Assembly (NCBI GenBank): GCA_039028975.1
Contig: JBCCHB010000112.1
Coordinates: 1 to 57,194 of the forward strand
Source: JAHBNG01 sp039028975
GTDB lineage: Bacteria > Chloroflexota > Anaerolineae > Caldilineales > Caldilineaceae
Direction of reading: 5' to 3'
Length of the DNA stretch: 57,194 bases
The translations under genes and the position numbers were made by a program. This document shows, piece by piece, positions 17,888 to 26,643 of the stretch. Below the pieces are notes generated by a model. It was not told where the DNA came from. It worked only from the letters and a program-made list of their open reading frames with translations, and did no database searches. Positions within the stretch are counted from its first letter, which is position 1, and each line of letters opens with the position of its first letter.

Positions 17888-18940
17888 GTGAATCAAGGAG
17901 CTGTAGGACAATCTGTGGAAGTTTCTGTAATCTTCACTGTTTTGAATGATGCACCTAATGTGGAACGTTTGTTGAATTCTCTTGCTCTTCAGACGCGTCA
18001 GCCTAACGAAGTCGTTATCTGCGATGGGGGAAGTCATGACGGCACAGTCGAAGCTATTCTTGACTTTAATCGTTTGGGGAGATTATCGAACCTTACGCTC
18101 TTGATCGAGGATAAAGCCAACATTAGCCGGGGACGAAATGTGGCAATTGCGGCTGCCAAAGGATCCCTGATTGCTGTGACTGATGTTGGGGTGCGTTTAG
18201 ATCTCGATTGGCTGGACAATCTGATCGAGCCGTGGGAAAGCACGATAGACTCTACTGAACACGCCCAGCCCCTTGCGGTAGCAGGCTTCTTTCTCCCAGA
18301 TGTTGATTCGGCCTTTACGGCTGCTATGGGTGCAACCGTTCTGCCATTGCATGAGGATATTGATCCCGACAAATTCCTGCCTAGCAGCCGGTCTGTTGCC
18401 TTCACCAAAGCAGCTTGGGCTGCAGCTGGCGGTTATCCAGAATGGCTCGATTATTGCGAAGATCTGCTCTTTGATTTTGCCGTCAACGCTCAGCGCCCTT
18501 ATGCTACTTCAGGGTTTGTTTGGGCACCGAAAGCGATTGCCTATTTTCGCCCTCGAGATACGCTAAGAAGTTTTTGGCGGCAGTACTTCTTCTACGCCAG
18601 AGGGGATGGCAAAGCCGATCTGTGGCGTAAGCGCCACGCAATTCGTTACATTACCTATTTGATCATAATGCCACTCCTTGTCTGCTACATCCTGTGGAGC
18701 CCTATCTTACCTTGGTTAGGCTGGATGGCCCTTTGTACGGGCGGGGTGGTATACTGTTCTCGACCTTGGCAGCGTTTGCGAATTGTAGCGAAAGAGCTTG
18801 CTTGGGGCCAGCGATTGCTAGCTCTATTCTATGTCCCGATTATCCGAATCGTGGGTGATGTAGCCAAAATGGTCGGCTATCCTATTGGGCTTGGGTGGAG
18901 ATGGCGGAATCGCCATCGCCCAGAAGTCCATTGGCAATGA
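17888..18940 (+). CDS. Glycosyltransferase family 2, membrane-associated
   Basis: About 350 residues. The GT-A domain shows VSVIFTVLNDAPNVERLL, VVICDGGSHDGT, NISRGRNVAIAAAKGSLIAVTDVG (the DXD equivalent is degenerate, TDVG) and the acceptor region GYPEWLDYCEDLLFDF. Hydrophobic helices near 250-290 (YLIIMPLLVCYILW, WLGWMALCTGG) anchor it to the membrane. It probably transfers a sugar to a lipid or surface polysaccharide. The frame stays open back through the heptamer tract to ATG 17783, which would add repeated WWLVAGG; GTG 17888 or 17915 is preferred. Copy-number change in the heptamer could affect expression. Confidence 0.8.
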   Translation: MNQGAVGQSVEVSVIFTVLNDAPNVERLLNSLALQTRQPNEVVICDGGSHDGTVEAILDFNRLGRLSNLTLLIEDKANISRGRNVAIAAAKGSLIAVTDVGVRLDLDWLDNLIEPWESTIDSTEHAQPLAVAGFFLPDVDSAFTAAMGATVLPLHEDIDPDKFLPSSRSVAFTKAAWAAAGGYPEWLDYCEDLLFDFAVNAQRPYATSGFVWAPKAIAYFRPRDTLRSFWRQYFFYARGDGKADLWRKRHAIRYITYLIIMPLLVCYILWSPILPWLGWMALCTGGVVYCSRPWQRLRIVAKELAWGQRLLALFYVPIIRIVGDVAKMVGYPIGLGWRWRNRHRPEVHWQ

Positions 18941-19049
18941 ATAAAGAAAAAAAGTGCAGTTCCACAAAAATCACACTTATGGCTAGAGTCGCATAGGGAG
19001 TGCCGCGTGGACCGTTGTGTGTGACCTTTACACTATTGCGACAATACAT

Positions 19050-19544
19050 ATGAGCACAGAGAAGATTGAGCGTCTTAAGGTTGATGTTGACCTGTTAGAA
19101 GTAACACCAACGGCCGGTGGACTATGGCACTGGATGTTGGCTTCACCGGCCTTACTCTTTTTGGCATGGAACTGGATTGCGTTGCTGGATGCGTTACGAG
19201 TCACAAATTGGTCCTGGCTGAATATTCTCATTGGTTGTGTTACCTTTATCGTCGTTTGGGTACTCCCCTTAGGGTATGCGGCCCATTGGCTGGTTACGGC
19301 ATTCCCGCGCATTTTTCAGGCTGCAGGGTGGGAAGAGATTCCCAGGGAAGAGATTGCCGATACCAAGTTTTATATGGCCCAGCGAATCTACAAAGACCGA
19401 GAGCGAGCCTCAACAAACTGGAATCGAGTTTGGTTGCGCGTGGCTCAAGGATGGGTCTATCTGGAGATCTTCGGTATTTTCCTAGGCGTTATTTTAATGG
19501 CCATCATCTTTTTTAGCGTTTTGCAATTTGGATTTGGCCAATAG
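19050..19544 (+). CDS. Small integral membrane protein, unknown function
   Basis: 164 residues with three hydrophobic helices: near 29-49 (MLASPALLFLAWNWIALL), 53-75 (ILIGCVTFIVVWVLPLGYAAHWL) and 140-160 (IFGIFLGVILMAIIFFSVL). A charged cytosolic loop (AGWEEIPREEIADTK) sits between the second and third. No family is recognised. ATG 19050 begins MSTEKIERLKV; a longer frame from 19017 has no support. It lies 38 bp before the carboxypeptidase and may be co-transcribed. Confidence 0.7.
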   Translation: MSTEKIERLKVDVDLLEVTPTAGGLWHWMLASPALLFLAWNWIALLDALRVTNWSWLNILIGCVTFIVVWVLPLGYAAHWLVTAFPRIFQAAGWEEIPREEIADTKFYMAQRIYKDRERASTNWNRVWLRVAQGWVYLEIFGIFLGVILMAIIFFSVLQFGFGQ

Positions 19545-19582
19545 CATTTGGCTAATACCTAAAGCAGAGAGAGTGTCCCAAA

Positions 19583-22243
19583 ATGAGTCTACCTAAAGCC
19601 ATTGCCATCTCCATTTCTGTCTGTTCATTCTTGTGTACCAGTTTAATCTTTGCCGTGACTTTTGCGCTTCCTCCAACCCCTGTTGTACGAGCAGAGGTGA
19701 CCAACGGAGTGACACTTGATGACGCTTTACCGACTCATTCGTTTGAGATATCAGGCAAGGTGAGCAGCGAAGACCAACTTGTTGAGATAGCCGAGAACTC
19801 CTCCATTAACCAACAGGAGAATGGTACAAGTGCAGAGCTCGATCTGTTACTAAATGAGGGGCAGGCTTTCGACAAATTGTGGGTTGTCCGCGTTCAAATC
19901 GAGGAGGATGCCTCGATCCTTGATTTGGTGAATAGATATGATGTCTGGGCTGTGGCACGTCAAGACGGATATCTTACCGCACTCGTTACCTACGAGGAAT
20001 GGATGGAGTTAGAGGCATCTGGCTTCCAAGTGAATGTCGATGCCGATAGGATGAAGAGGCTTGCCCAAGTAGAGCAGATACGCGCGTTGGAACGCAATAA
20101 TGCGTTTGGCGCTTTTGGAGGAAGTAGCGCGCATGGCGGAGGCGTAGGGATACCTGGTTTTTCCTGTTATCGAACAGTCGAAGAAACCTACGCTGATCTA
20201 AGGGAACTAGCCAATAATAATCCAAATCTGGTCCAATGGGTTGATATTGGCGATTCGTGGGATAAGAAGATACCCGGTGGTGTAGATGGCTATGACATCT
20301 ACGCTGCCATCCTGACCAACCAAGAAAATATGTTGCCCAAACCCCGCTTCTTTGTTCTTGCTGCCGTCCATGCCCGAGAGCTGACCACATCAGAGCTGGT
20401 AACCCGCTTCGCTGAGAGACTTGTGACCCGCTATGGGGTCGACGCCGATATCACTTGGCTCTTAGACTATGCCGAGATTCATATCGTTCCTCACGGCAAC
20501 CCTGATGGTCGCAAACAAGCAGAGAACCTTATTTACTGGCGCAAGAATCGTAACCTGACTAGTGATACCTGTCCCGGCACGCCGTCGATTACCTATCACG
20601 GTGGCGTGGACCTAAACCGAAATAGCAGCTTTCAGTGGAACCAGTGTGATGGTTTCAACTGTTCAAGCAGCAATTCCTGCACACAAACGTATCGCGGGAC
20701 GGCCCCTGCCTCCGAACCAGAAACCCAGGCTCTTCAAGCGTATATGAGTTCAATCTTTTCTGACACTCGGCCTGCCGGTCTAACGGAGCCAGCATCGCCC
20801 GATACGTCTGGCATCATGATTACGGTCCATAGCTACAGTGAACTGGTGCTCTTTCCATGGGGGTGGAGTAAAGAGCCGGCGCCCAATAGTCAAGGATTGG
20901 CTACGTTGGGCCGCAAATTTGGGTACTTTACTGGGTACGGCGTCTGTCAATCTGGCAGCACAAATTGTCTTTATCAAGCTGACGGTGTTAACGATGACTG
21001 GGCCTACGGTGAATTAGGGGTGGCTGCCTACACATTTGAATTAGGCACTGAGTTTTTCCAATCGTGTTCAATCTTTGAGAGCAATATCTTAGAAGATAAC
21101 ATTCAAGCACTACTCTATGGCTTTAAGGCCGCACGCTTACCCTACCAACTGCCGGCTGGCCCTGAGGTTACCCAAGTGCATCTGAGTGCTCAAATCATTT
21201 CACCTACTGACCAAATTACGCTGACAGCGATGGTCGATGACACTCGGTATGATAGCAATGGCCCGTGGGGTAGTGAGCCCACCCAAGTCATTTCTGCTGC
21301 TCGCTATAGCATCGATGTCCCGTCTTGGATTAGCGGAACCCGACTTTACCCATTTAATGCCGAAGCTATCCCGAATAGTCGATCAGAGAATCAAGTTGCC
21401 ACACTGGTAACATCAATGCAAACAGATGATTTGCTTCCTGGTCGTCATACTATCTTTGTAGAAGGGCAGGATGGGGATGGCAACTGGGGAGTGCCCACGG
21501 CTCGTTTCATAACCGTAGCCCGGCGTACTTATGATGCTGCGCTCTCTGCAGAAATTTCAGCATTAGAAGCGACGCTGGGAGCGGATGCGGTCTACTCGGT
21601 GACATTAACGAATTTGGGGATGGTTAGTGATGTTTACACACTGACGGTTACATCCTCTTGGCCTGTGAGCCTTTCTAAGGAAAGTGTTACAATTTTGCCA
21701 GGAGAATCGGTAGTTATTGATATCGCGGTTACAATCTCGCCCACAGATCAACTGCCGGCACCCAATATTTTCACAAATACCACAACCGTGGAAGCGATTT
21801 CTAAAGGCACTGGACGATCCGTGCAGCAAATCCAGTTACTTACGAGCAGTAATCCCAACTATGCCGCAGAACTTTCAGTCGAGACACTTATGCGTGAGGT
21901 TCTCGTAGGGGAAACGGCCCTCTACTCACTGACCCTTGCTAACCAAGGTATCATGGCGGATCGATACACAGTAACCATTCAATCAACTTGGTCTGCAAGC
22001 CTTTCTCTCTCGACGATGGTCATTTCACCGGGAAAGTCTAGCCTTATTCAAGGTTCTATTGGGGTACCATCCCTAGGCCAAGTCCTTGCTGAAGATGCTC
22101 GATCCGAAAGAGTAAGCGATTTGGCGAGGATTACAGTCAACTCTCAAGGATTAAGTGGACGAATCGACGAGATTCAGCTGACGACGATAGGCAGACTCTA
22201 TCACCACTACCTGCCAGCCTTTTCTGCTGAGATTGCGCCTTAA
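19583..22243 (+). CDS. Secreted M14-family zinc carboxypeptidase
   Basis: 886 residues. A signal peptide (SICSFLCTSLIFAVTF-like hydrophobic core, residues 8-32) is followed by a prodomain and an M14 catalytic domain. Zinc ligands and catalytic residues are visible: HARE near 263 (H, E), HSY near 416 (H) and TFELGTEF near 485 (catalytic E). VDLNRNSSF holds the carboxylate-binding N-R pair. The C-terminal part has two NEW3-like beta modules (YSVTLTNLGMVSDVYTLTV and YSLTLANQGIMADRYTVTI). It should remove C-terminal residues from extracellular peptides. Its stop lies 24 bp from the convergent miaB stop, with a family B repeat arm between. Confidence 0.92.
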   Translation: MSLPKAIAISISVCSFLCTSLIFAVTFALPPTPVVRAEVTNGVTLDDALPTHSFEISGKVSSEDQLVEIAENSSINQQENGTSAELDLLLNEGQAFDKLWVVRVQIEEDASILDLVNRYDVWAVARQDGYLTALVTYEEWMELEASGFQVNVDADRMKRLAQVEQIRALERNNAFGAFGGSSAHGGGVGIPGFSCYRTVEETYADLRELANNNPNLVQWVDIGDSWDKKIPGGVDGYDIYAAILTNQENMLPKPRFFVLAAVHARELTTSELVTRFAERLVTRYGVDADITWLLDYAEIHIVPHGNPDGRKQAENLIYWRKNRNLTSDTCPGTPSITYHGGVDLNRNSSFQWNQCDGFNCSSSNSCTQTYRGTAPASEPETQALQAYMSSIFSDTRPAGLTEPASPDTSGIMITVHSYSELVLFPWGWSKEPAPNSQGLATLGRKFGYFTGYGVCQSGSTNCLYQADGVNDDWAYGELGVAAYTFELGTEFFQSCSIFESNILEDNIQALLYGFKAARLPYQLPAGPEVTQVHLSAQIISPTDQITLTAMVDDTRYDSNGPWGSEPTQVISAARYSIDVPSWISGTRLYPFNAEAIPNSRSENQVATLVTSMQTDDLLPGRHTIFVEGQDGDGNWGVPTARFITVARRTYDAALSAEISALEATLGADAVYSVTLTNLGMVSDVYTLTVTSSWPVSLSKESVTILPGESVVIDIAVTISPTDQLPAPNIFTNTTTVEAISKGTGRSVQQIQLLTSSNPNYAAELSVETLMREVLVGETALYSLTLANQGIMADRYTVTIQSTWSASLSLSTMVISPGKSSLIQGSIGVPSLGQVLAEDARSERVSDLARITVNSQGLSGRIDEIQLTTIGRLYHHYLPAFSAEIAP

Positions 22244-22244
22244 T

Positions 22245-22272
22245 AGAGGACAAGATTTTCTGGTCATCTATA
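22245..22272. repeat. Family B repeat arm between convergent stops
   Basis: AGAGGACAAGATTTTCTGG followed by TCATCTATA matches the right arm of the family B elements. No left arm is found, so this is a half-element. On the minus strand its TATAG supplies the TAG stop codon of miaB. Confidence 0.65.
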
Positions 22273-23779
22273 CAGACTCAGGTGACACATCCCGTACAAA
22301 ACGAGCTTGCATACTCCATGGACCTGTCCAGGTAATTTCTGCTTCGATAAGCCGCCCCCGAAGTGGTAAATCACTCTCTACAAAGACCAGTTTATTCTGG
22401 CGGGTGCGGCCTCTCCACTTACCTTTATAGGCCTCTTCAACCAAGATTTCAACTGTCCCACCCAAAAATAGGGCATTGATTTCGCTACAGACTTCTTCTT
22501 GAAGAGCCTCTAAGGCTTTGTGGCGGCGAACTTTTTCCTCATCGGGTACATCATCGATCATGCGACGCTCGCTGACCGTTCCAGGACGAGGGCTGTAGCG
22601 AGCTAAGTGGGTCTTATCTAGCCGCAGGTCAGACAGCACCTCCCACGTCCTTTCAAATTGCTCTGCCGTTTCACCGCAGAAACCGACGATAATATCTGTG
22701 TGAATGGCCGCAGTGGGTATGATCTCGCGGATGCGTTGGACCAACTTACGATAGTCAGCATTGGTGTAGCCGCGACGCATGGTCTCGAGTACCTCATCGT
22801 CACCCGCCTGAATAGGTACTTCAATATGCTCACAAACTTTGGGCAGATCGCGCACCGTCTCAAGAATACGGTCAGTCATGTAATTCGGATGGCTGGTAAG
22901 AAAACGAATTCGCCATAGCCCTTCAATCTTGTTGACTTCGTGTAGCAAATCAGCCAAGTCGGGGATACTTCCTTCATCTAGACCATTAAAGGCCGTAACG
23001 GTTTGGCTACTGCCTAATCCCTCTTCTCGCCAGTCATATCCATACCGATCTACAATCTGGCCTAGCAGGGTTACCTCTCGCACGCCTTGTTTAACCAAAC
23101 CTTGAATCTCAGTAACGATTTCGTCAACAGGCCGACTGCGCTCGACCCCCCTTCGGAAAGGAATGATGCAAAAGGTGCAAGCATGGCTACAGCCGTACAC
23201 AATCGGTACATGGGCTGCCACAGGGGCTTCACCGTTAAGGGCCAAATGCTTGATGGATTGGGTACTTCCACTGGCATCTGTACCGTCCTGCCTCTGATAG
23301 CGTTTGGCCAACTGTTCTTGTTCAATCAGTGCCATCTCGGCATCGATCTCATCTTTACATAAGTGGTTGACTAAGGGGGATGCTTCACTGGGTGGCATAA
23401 AGACATCCACATGAGGGTAGGCTGCTTGAAGTTTAGGATTGGGCTTAACACCAACCATGCAACCCATGAGGGCCAATGTCCCATCTGGCTTCTTATTTCT
23501 CCAGGGCTTTAGGCTACCTAATTTTCCAATGGCTTTGTTTTCAGCACTCTGCCGAACAACACATGTATTCAGTACAACCACATCCGCTTCATCCAATTGA
23601 GTGGTCGGACCATAGCCGATCTTCTCTAACTCGGCAGCAACGTGGTTAGAGTCTGCCACATTCATTTGACAGCCAATGGTCCAGATGTGATATTTCTGTT
23701 GAGATTCTGAATGCTGATCCGTGGCAATTTCGTGGAATGGTTGAAGAGGCTTTGCTTGCTGCAAGGCGCGATTTGTCAT
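22268..23779 (-). CDS. miaB: tRNA-2-methylthio-N6-dimethylallyladenosine synthase
   Basis: 503 residues. A radical SAM methylthiotransferase that adds a methylthio group to i6A37 of tRNAs reading U-starting codons. The N-terminal UPF0004 domain has the three auxiliary-cluster cysteines (GCQMN near 37, NTCVVR near 73, MGCMVG near 107). The radical SAM CxxxCxxC is CSHACTFC near 199-206. The C-terminal TRAM domain follows (ILVEEAYKGKWRGRTRQNK). The start is supported by AGGAG seven bases before ATG. An extension of about 30 residues (QQAKPLQPFHEIATDQHSES) precedes the core. The stop codon is inside a repeat arm. Confidence 0.95.
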   Translation of the reverse strand: MTNRALQQAKPLQPFHEIATDQHSESQQKYHIWTIGCQMNVADSNHVAAELEKIGYGPTTQLDEADVVVLNTCVVRQSAENKAIGKLGSLKPWRNKKPDGTLALMGCMVGVKPNPKLQAAYPHVDVFMPPSEASPLVNHLCKDEIDAEMALIEQEQLAKRYQRQDGTDASGSTQSIKHLALNGEAPVAAHVPIVYGCSHACTFCIIPFRRGVERSRPVDEIVTEIQGLVKQGVREVTLLGQIVDRYGYDWREEGLGSSQTVTAFNGLDEGSIPDLADLLHEVNKIEGLWRIRFLTSHPNYMTDRILETVRDLPKVCEHIEVPIQAGDDEVLETMRRGYTNADYRKLVQRIREIIPTAAIHTDIIVGFCGETAEQFERTWEVLSDLRLDKTHLARYSPRPGTVSERRMIDDVPDEEKVRRHKALEALQEEVCSEINALFLGGTVEILVEEAYKGKWRGRTRQNKLVFVESDLPLRGRLIEAEITWTGPWSMQARFVRDVSPESV

Positions 23780-23934
23780 AATTTTGTCTCCTGTTAGCCG
23801 GTGTATGCCGGGCAGGGAAATAATGTTGGCTTATGGTTATATCATAAAGGAAGTTTTGTTGTGGCCAAAATTCATGATTGCCACAATCTGTTTAGGAGCT
23901 ATTACACTGTCTTGTGAGCTTTGTTAATTGTCGA

Positions 23935-24243
23935 CTAAAAAGAGCTAGTGACGTCTTCTGGTATTTTTCCCTTGCTAATGGCACTTTCCGTACTTTGATC
24001 TGCTTGAGCTCTGGTCTTTTCAGAGGCTAGAACGCTCGGTGTGTTGGGATGAAGGTATCGATGACCAGCCAACTCACTCCTATCAGAGTCGGCTGATTCG
24101 TCAGAGTGGAGGGTCGAAATGTAATCGATAAATCGGCTGCGAGAGATTTGATCCGCTTGCGCGGAGGCTTTGCAAAGAGCGACAAATGCCATTGTGATCA
24201 CAAAAGACACAATGAGATAGGTGAAAATGATAATAGAAAACAT
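23935..24243 (-). CDS. Small single-pass membrane protein, hypothetical
   Basis: 102 residues. One N-terminal transmembrane helix (FSIIIFTYLIVSFVITMAFV) is followed by a polar, serine- and charge-rich tail (DQISRSRFIDYISTLHSDES...). AGAGGT lies about 12 bases before ATG. No family is recognised. Its reality rests on the helix at the start and the open frame; it could be a chance ORF. Confidence 0.4.
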   Translation of the reverse strand: MFSIIIFTYLIVSFVITMAFVALCKASAQADQISRSRFIDYISTLHSDESADSDRSELAGHRYLHPNTPSVLASEKTRAQADQSTESAISKGKIPEDVTSSF

Positions 24244-24818
24244 AGACAGCGCTGACCTCTAGGCTACAGTGACGGTGTTGTGCGATCTGAGTACAGCTTA
24301 GATGAGCAGGAATATCCTCTAAGACCATGAGAGTAATGTATCTACTATACTCAAATTTTTCTGAAAATGATGGCTTGTTTCTCAAACCGTCGCTTGCAAA
24401 TCAATCGGTATGTAAAGGTGGCAAGCATAACCTGCACCTTGCCTAAATCTCTTTTTCTCAAAGTCTGTTGTCTTTGTTGTTTGACTATTCTCACCTACGG
24501 GCGGATGCGATATGTTTATAGATGACCCGAAAAGTGCTGTTCTCCTTTCTCAGAAATTCCGAAAAGAGAGAAAATACCCGTCTTCAAGGATACAAGGGTT
24601 TTCCTGATCATCTATATGGCGAGCCGTTACTATAACTTATGGATGCAAGGATTACTAGGAGCGAATGTCGTATATGACTAAGCCATTATGCGTACCTTTG
24701 TCATATACCTGTTCCTGGGTACCTTGCCGCATATCTATTTCCAGCAGAGGATGCTGACATTTTTGCAAGTTTAACCCAGCTCTACGAATGATATACAAAT
24801 TCAACTTCGATTGTTGAG
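24244..24818. other. Long intergenic region carrying a family B element
   Basis: 575 bp without a convincing gene. It contains the element at 24517-24616. The remainder shows no tRNA, riboswitch or strong terminator that I can identify. Confidence 0.5.
24517..24616. mobile_element. MITE-like element, family B copy 3
   Basis: 100 bp. The left end TATAGATGACCCGAAAAG and right end GTTTTCCTGATCATCTATA are imperfect inverted repeats, both with the TATAGATGA signature. It has no ORF. It is the clearest two-ended copy of the family. Confidence 0.65.
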
Positions 24819-25595
24819 TTACTGGTTACAGATATCAAAAGTGAATTGCAAGGATTCTAGCGGATCCCCTAATGGCTTGAATTCATGGCCTACATATAAA
24901 TCATAGCCAGTGGCCGAGATAGCCCGGCAGATACCCGTGTAATTTAGCTCCTGGCTATCATCGAGATCATTGCGGCCAGGGTTTCCTGCCGTATGGATGT
25001 GTCCGATCCAATGAATATTTTCTTGAATTGTGCGGATTACGTCGCCTTCCATGATCTGCATGTGATAGATATCATAGAGCAGCCTGACGCGCGGGCTGTT
25101 GACTCTTTCGCAAACGGCAACGCCCCATGTTGTGTGGTCACATTGATAACCGGGGTGATCGACTTTGGAATTGAGCAACTCCAAATTCAGATTGATTCCC
25201 TTCTTCTCCGCATGGGATGCTGCCCGATGAAGCCCATCCGCCGTGGCGTTGATTGCATCCTCCTCACTTTGATAGGGTTGGCGGTTGCCGCTGAAACAGA
25301 TCAAGCCAGGAATACCATTTGCCGCAGCAATATCAATCGATTCGATGAGTTCTGCCTCAATGCGATCGTGATTGCTCCGTTTATTGAGGCCATTAGGCAA
25401 CGAATTGTGACCGATCATGCTGGCCATGACCAAGTTGTACTTGTGTGCCAAGGCGACAACTTCATCAAAATCATCACCACGTACCCACATTTCAACAGCG
25501 GCATAACCGATATCTGCGGCCCTTTCCATAAGCTCTTCCAGGCTTACATCCGCTGGTTTAAAAAGTGGATAACAGATTGACTGTTTGATGGACAT
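24819..25595 (-). CDS. Hydroxypyruvate isomerase-like TIM-barrel sugar isomerase/epimerase
   Basis: 258 residues of the xylose-isomerase-like TIM-barrel superfamily. Metal and substrate residues are suggested by LNLELLNSKVDHPGYQCDH (Glu near 150, His ligands), LLYDIYHMQIMEGD, IGHIHTAGNPGRNDLD and YVGHEFKP (C-terminal Glu). This order matches the Hyi branch, which interconverts hydroxypyruvate and tartronate semialdehyde. Related epimerases share these motifs, so the substrate is not certain. AAGGAGG precedes ATG. It lies 163 bp downstream of the SMP-30 gene on the same strand, suggesting a sugar-acid pathway. Confidence 0.82.
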   Translation of the reverse strand: MSIKQSICYPLFKPADVSLEELMERAADIGYAAVEMWVRGDDFDEVVALAHKYNLVMASMIGHNSLPNGLNKRSNHDRIEAELIESIDIAAANGIPGLICFSGNRQPYQSEEDAINATADGLHRAASHAEKKGINLNLELLNSKVDHPGYQCDHTTWGVAVCERVNSPRVRLLYDIYHMQIMEGDVIRTIQENIHWIGHIHTAGNPGRNDLDDSQELNYTGICRAISATGYDLYVGHEFKPLGDPLESLQFTFDICNQ

Positions 25596-25639
25596 AGGTT
25601 CCTCCTTGGTTTATTGGTTCATCAGGAATTCAGGGAGCT

Positions 25640-25671
25640 CACGTAGGGCAAGATATATCTTGCCCTACGTG
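25640..25671. repeat. Perfect 32-bp palindrome
   Basis: CACGTAGGGCAAGATA is followed directly by its exact reverse complement. It has no loop and sits between the SMP-30 and isomerase genes. It could form a hairpin or cruciform, or be the trace of a short mobile repeat. Confidence 0.9.
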
Positions 25672-25700
25672 GAGAGTGCCAAGCACGCTTAGAGCAAAGC

Positions 25701-25716
25701 CGCACGTAGACGTGCG
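25701..25716. repeat. Short inverted repeat next to the palindrome
   Basis: CGCACGT and ACGTGCG are perfect arms around a 2-bp centre, 30 bp from the 32-bp palindrome. Together they may form the intercistronic RNA structure. Confidence 0.5.
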
Positions 25717-25758
25717 AAACTCTCCTCTGATATGGGTGATCTTATTTCTGGAATAGTC

Positions 25759-26643
25759 CTAATTTGCATCTGCATACTCAAAAGCGGGAAGTCCTTTGAC
25801 ACCGGGGCTGACCTTGAATAGACCGCCTGCAAGCGGCTGTCCGGCCAATGCTGTTGCATCTAACCCTCGACGCGCACAGGTGATATATAGTTCGTCTAAA
25901 TTGGGGCCACCGAACGCACAAGCCGTTACCTGAGCTGCCGGAACATGGACCGTATCCAATAACTCGCCGTTGACTGGATTCCAGCGAGTTATTCGATGTC
26001 CACCCCAATGGGCAACCCACAACATTCCTTCGGCATCACCAGTCATCCCATCAGGGAAGCCCTGACCCTCTGGAATCGTAATCACCGAGCGTCGATTGCC
26101 GATGTTGCCCGAAGCTAGGTCATAATCAAATGCATCAACTGTCCCAGTTGGCGTATCAATATAATACATGGTTTTGGCATCCAAACTCCAGACAATGCCA
26201 TTTGAGATCGCAATATCCGAGACCATCTTTCGACATGAGCCATCTGTGTCCAGAATGTAGAGCGAGCCAGTTTTGCCCGCCTCGGCAACGGACATGGTCC
26301 CGGCCCAAAAGCGACCTGCCGGATCACACTTGCCATCGTTGAATCGATTAGTGGGGAGGTCCGCCTCGGGATCGGTAATCAATGTGACCTCTTCCGTTGC
26401 TAGATCTAAGCTGGCAAACCCATGATGAAGCGCCAAGTAGAGTAGTCCCGAACGCCCTTTCACTACTGTCCCCACATATTGACCCACATCAATGACTCGA
26501 TTTTGTTCTGTTTGGGGATTGTAGATCAGTACCTCGCTCTCCATGATGTTGACCCAGTAGAGCAATTGATTTTCAACATCCCATATAGGCCCTTCACCTA
26601 AATCAACCTTGGTATCTAGGATGAGTTCCGCTTCTTTGGACAT
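25759..26643 (-). CDS. SMP-30/gluconolactonase/LRE family protein
   Basis: 294 residues forming a six-bladed propeller. Typical segments are DLGEGPIWDVENQLLYWVNI (the metal-binding Glu), NRFNDGKCDPAGRFWAGTM (Asn and Asp), SNGIVWSLDAKTMYYIDTP (Asn) and FPDGMTGDAEGMLWVAHWGG (Asp). These are the divalent-metal ligands of SMP-30 lactonases. It should hydrolyse a sugar lactone to the aldonate, upstream of an isomerase in the same pathway. AGAGGAG lies before ATG 26643. A tandem repeat array lies in the region upstream. Confidence 0.9.
   Translation of the reverse strand: MSKEAELILDTKVDLGEGPIWDVENQLLYWVNIMESEVLIYNPQTEQNRVIDVGQYVGTVVKGRSGLLYLALHHGFASLDLATEEVTLITDPEADLPTNRFNDGKCDPAGRFWAGTMSVAEAGKTGSLYILDTDGSCRKMVSDIAISNGIVWSLDAKTMYYIDTPTGTVDAFDYDLASGNIGNRRSVITIPEGQGFPDGMTGDAEGMLWVAHWGGHRITRWNPVNGELLDTVHVPAAQVTACAFGGPNLDELYITCARRGLDATALAGQPLAGGLFKVSPGVKGLPAFEYADAN

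Noticed and set aside
17689..17949. ORF through the heptamer tract encoding repeated WWLVAGG
   Set aside because: The peptide is only the translation of the 7-mer. It has no family resemblance and stops soon after the tract. Kept only as part of the phase-variation idea.
18941..19049. tRNA or small RNA between the GT2 and membrane-protein genes
   Set aside because: No cloverleaf or strong hairpin could be drawn.
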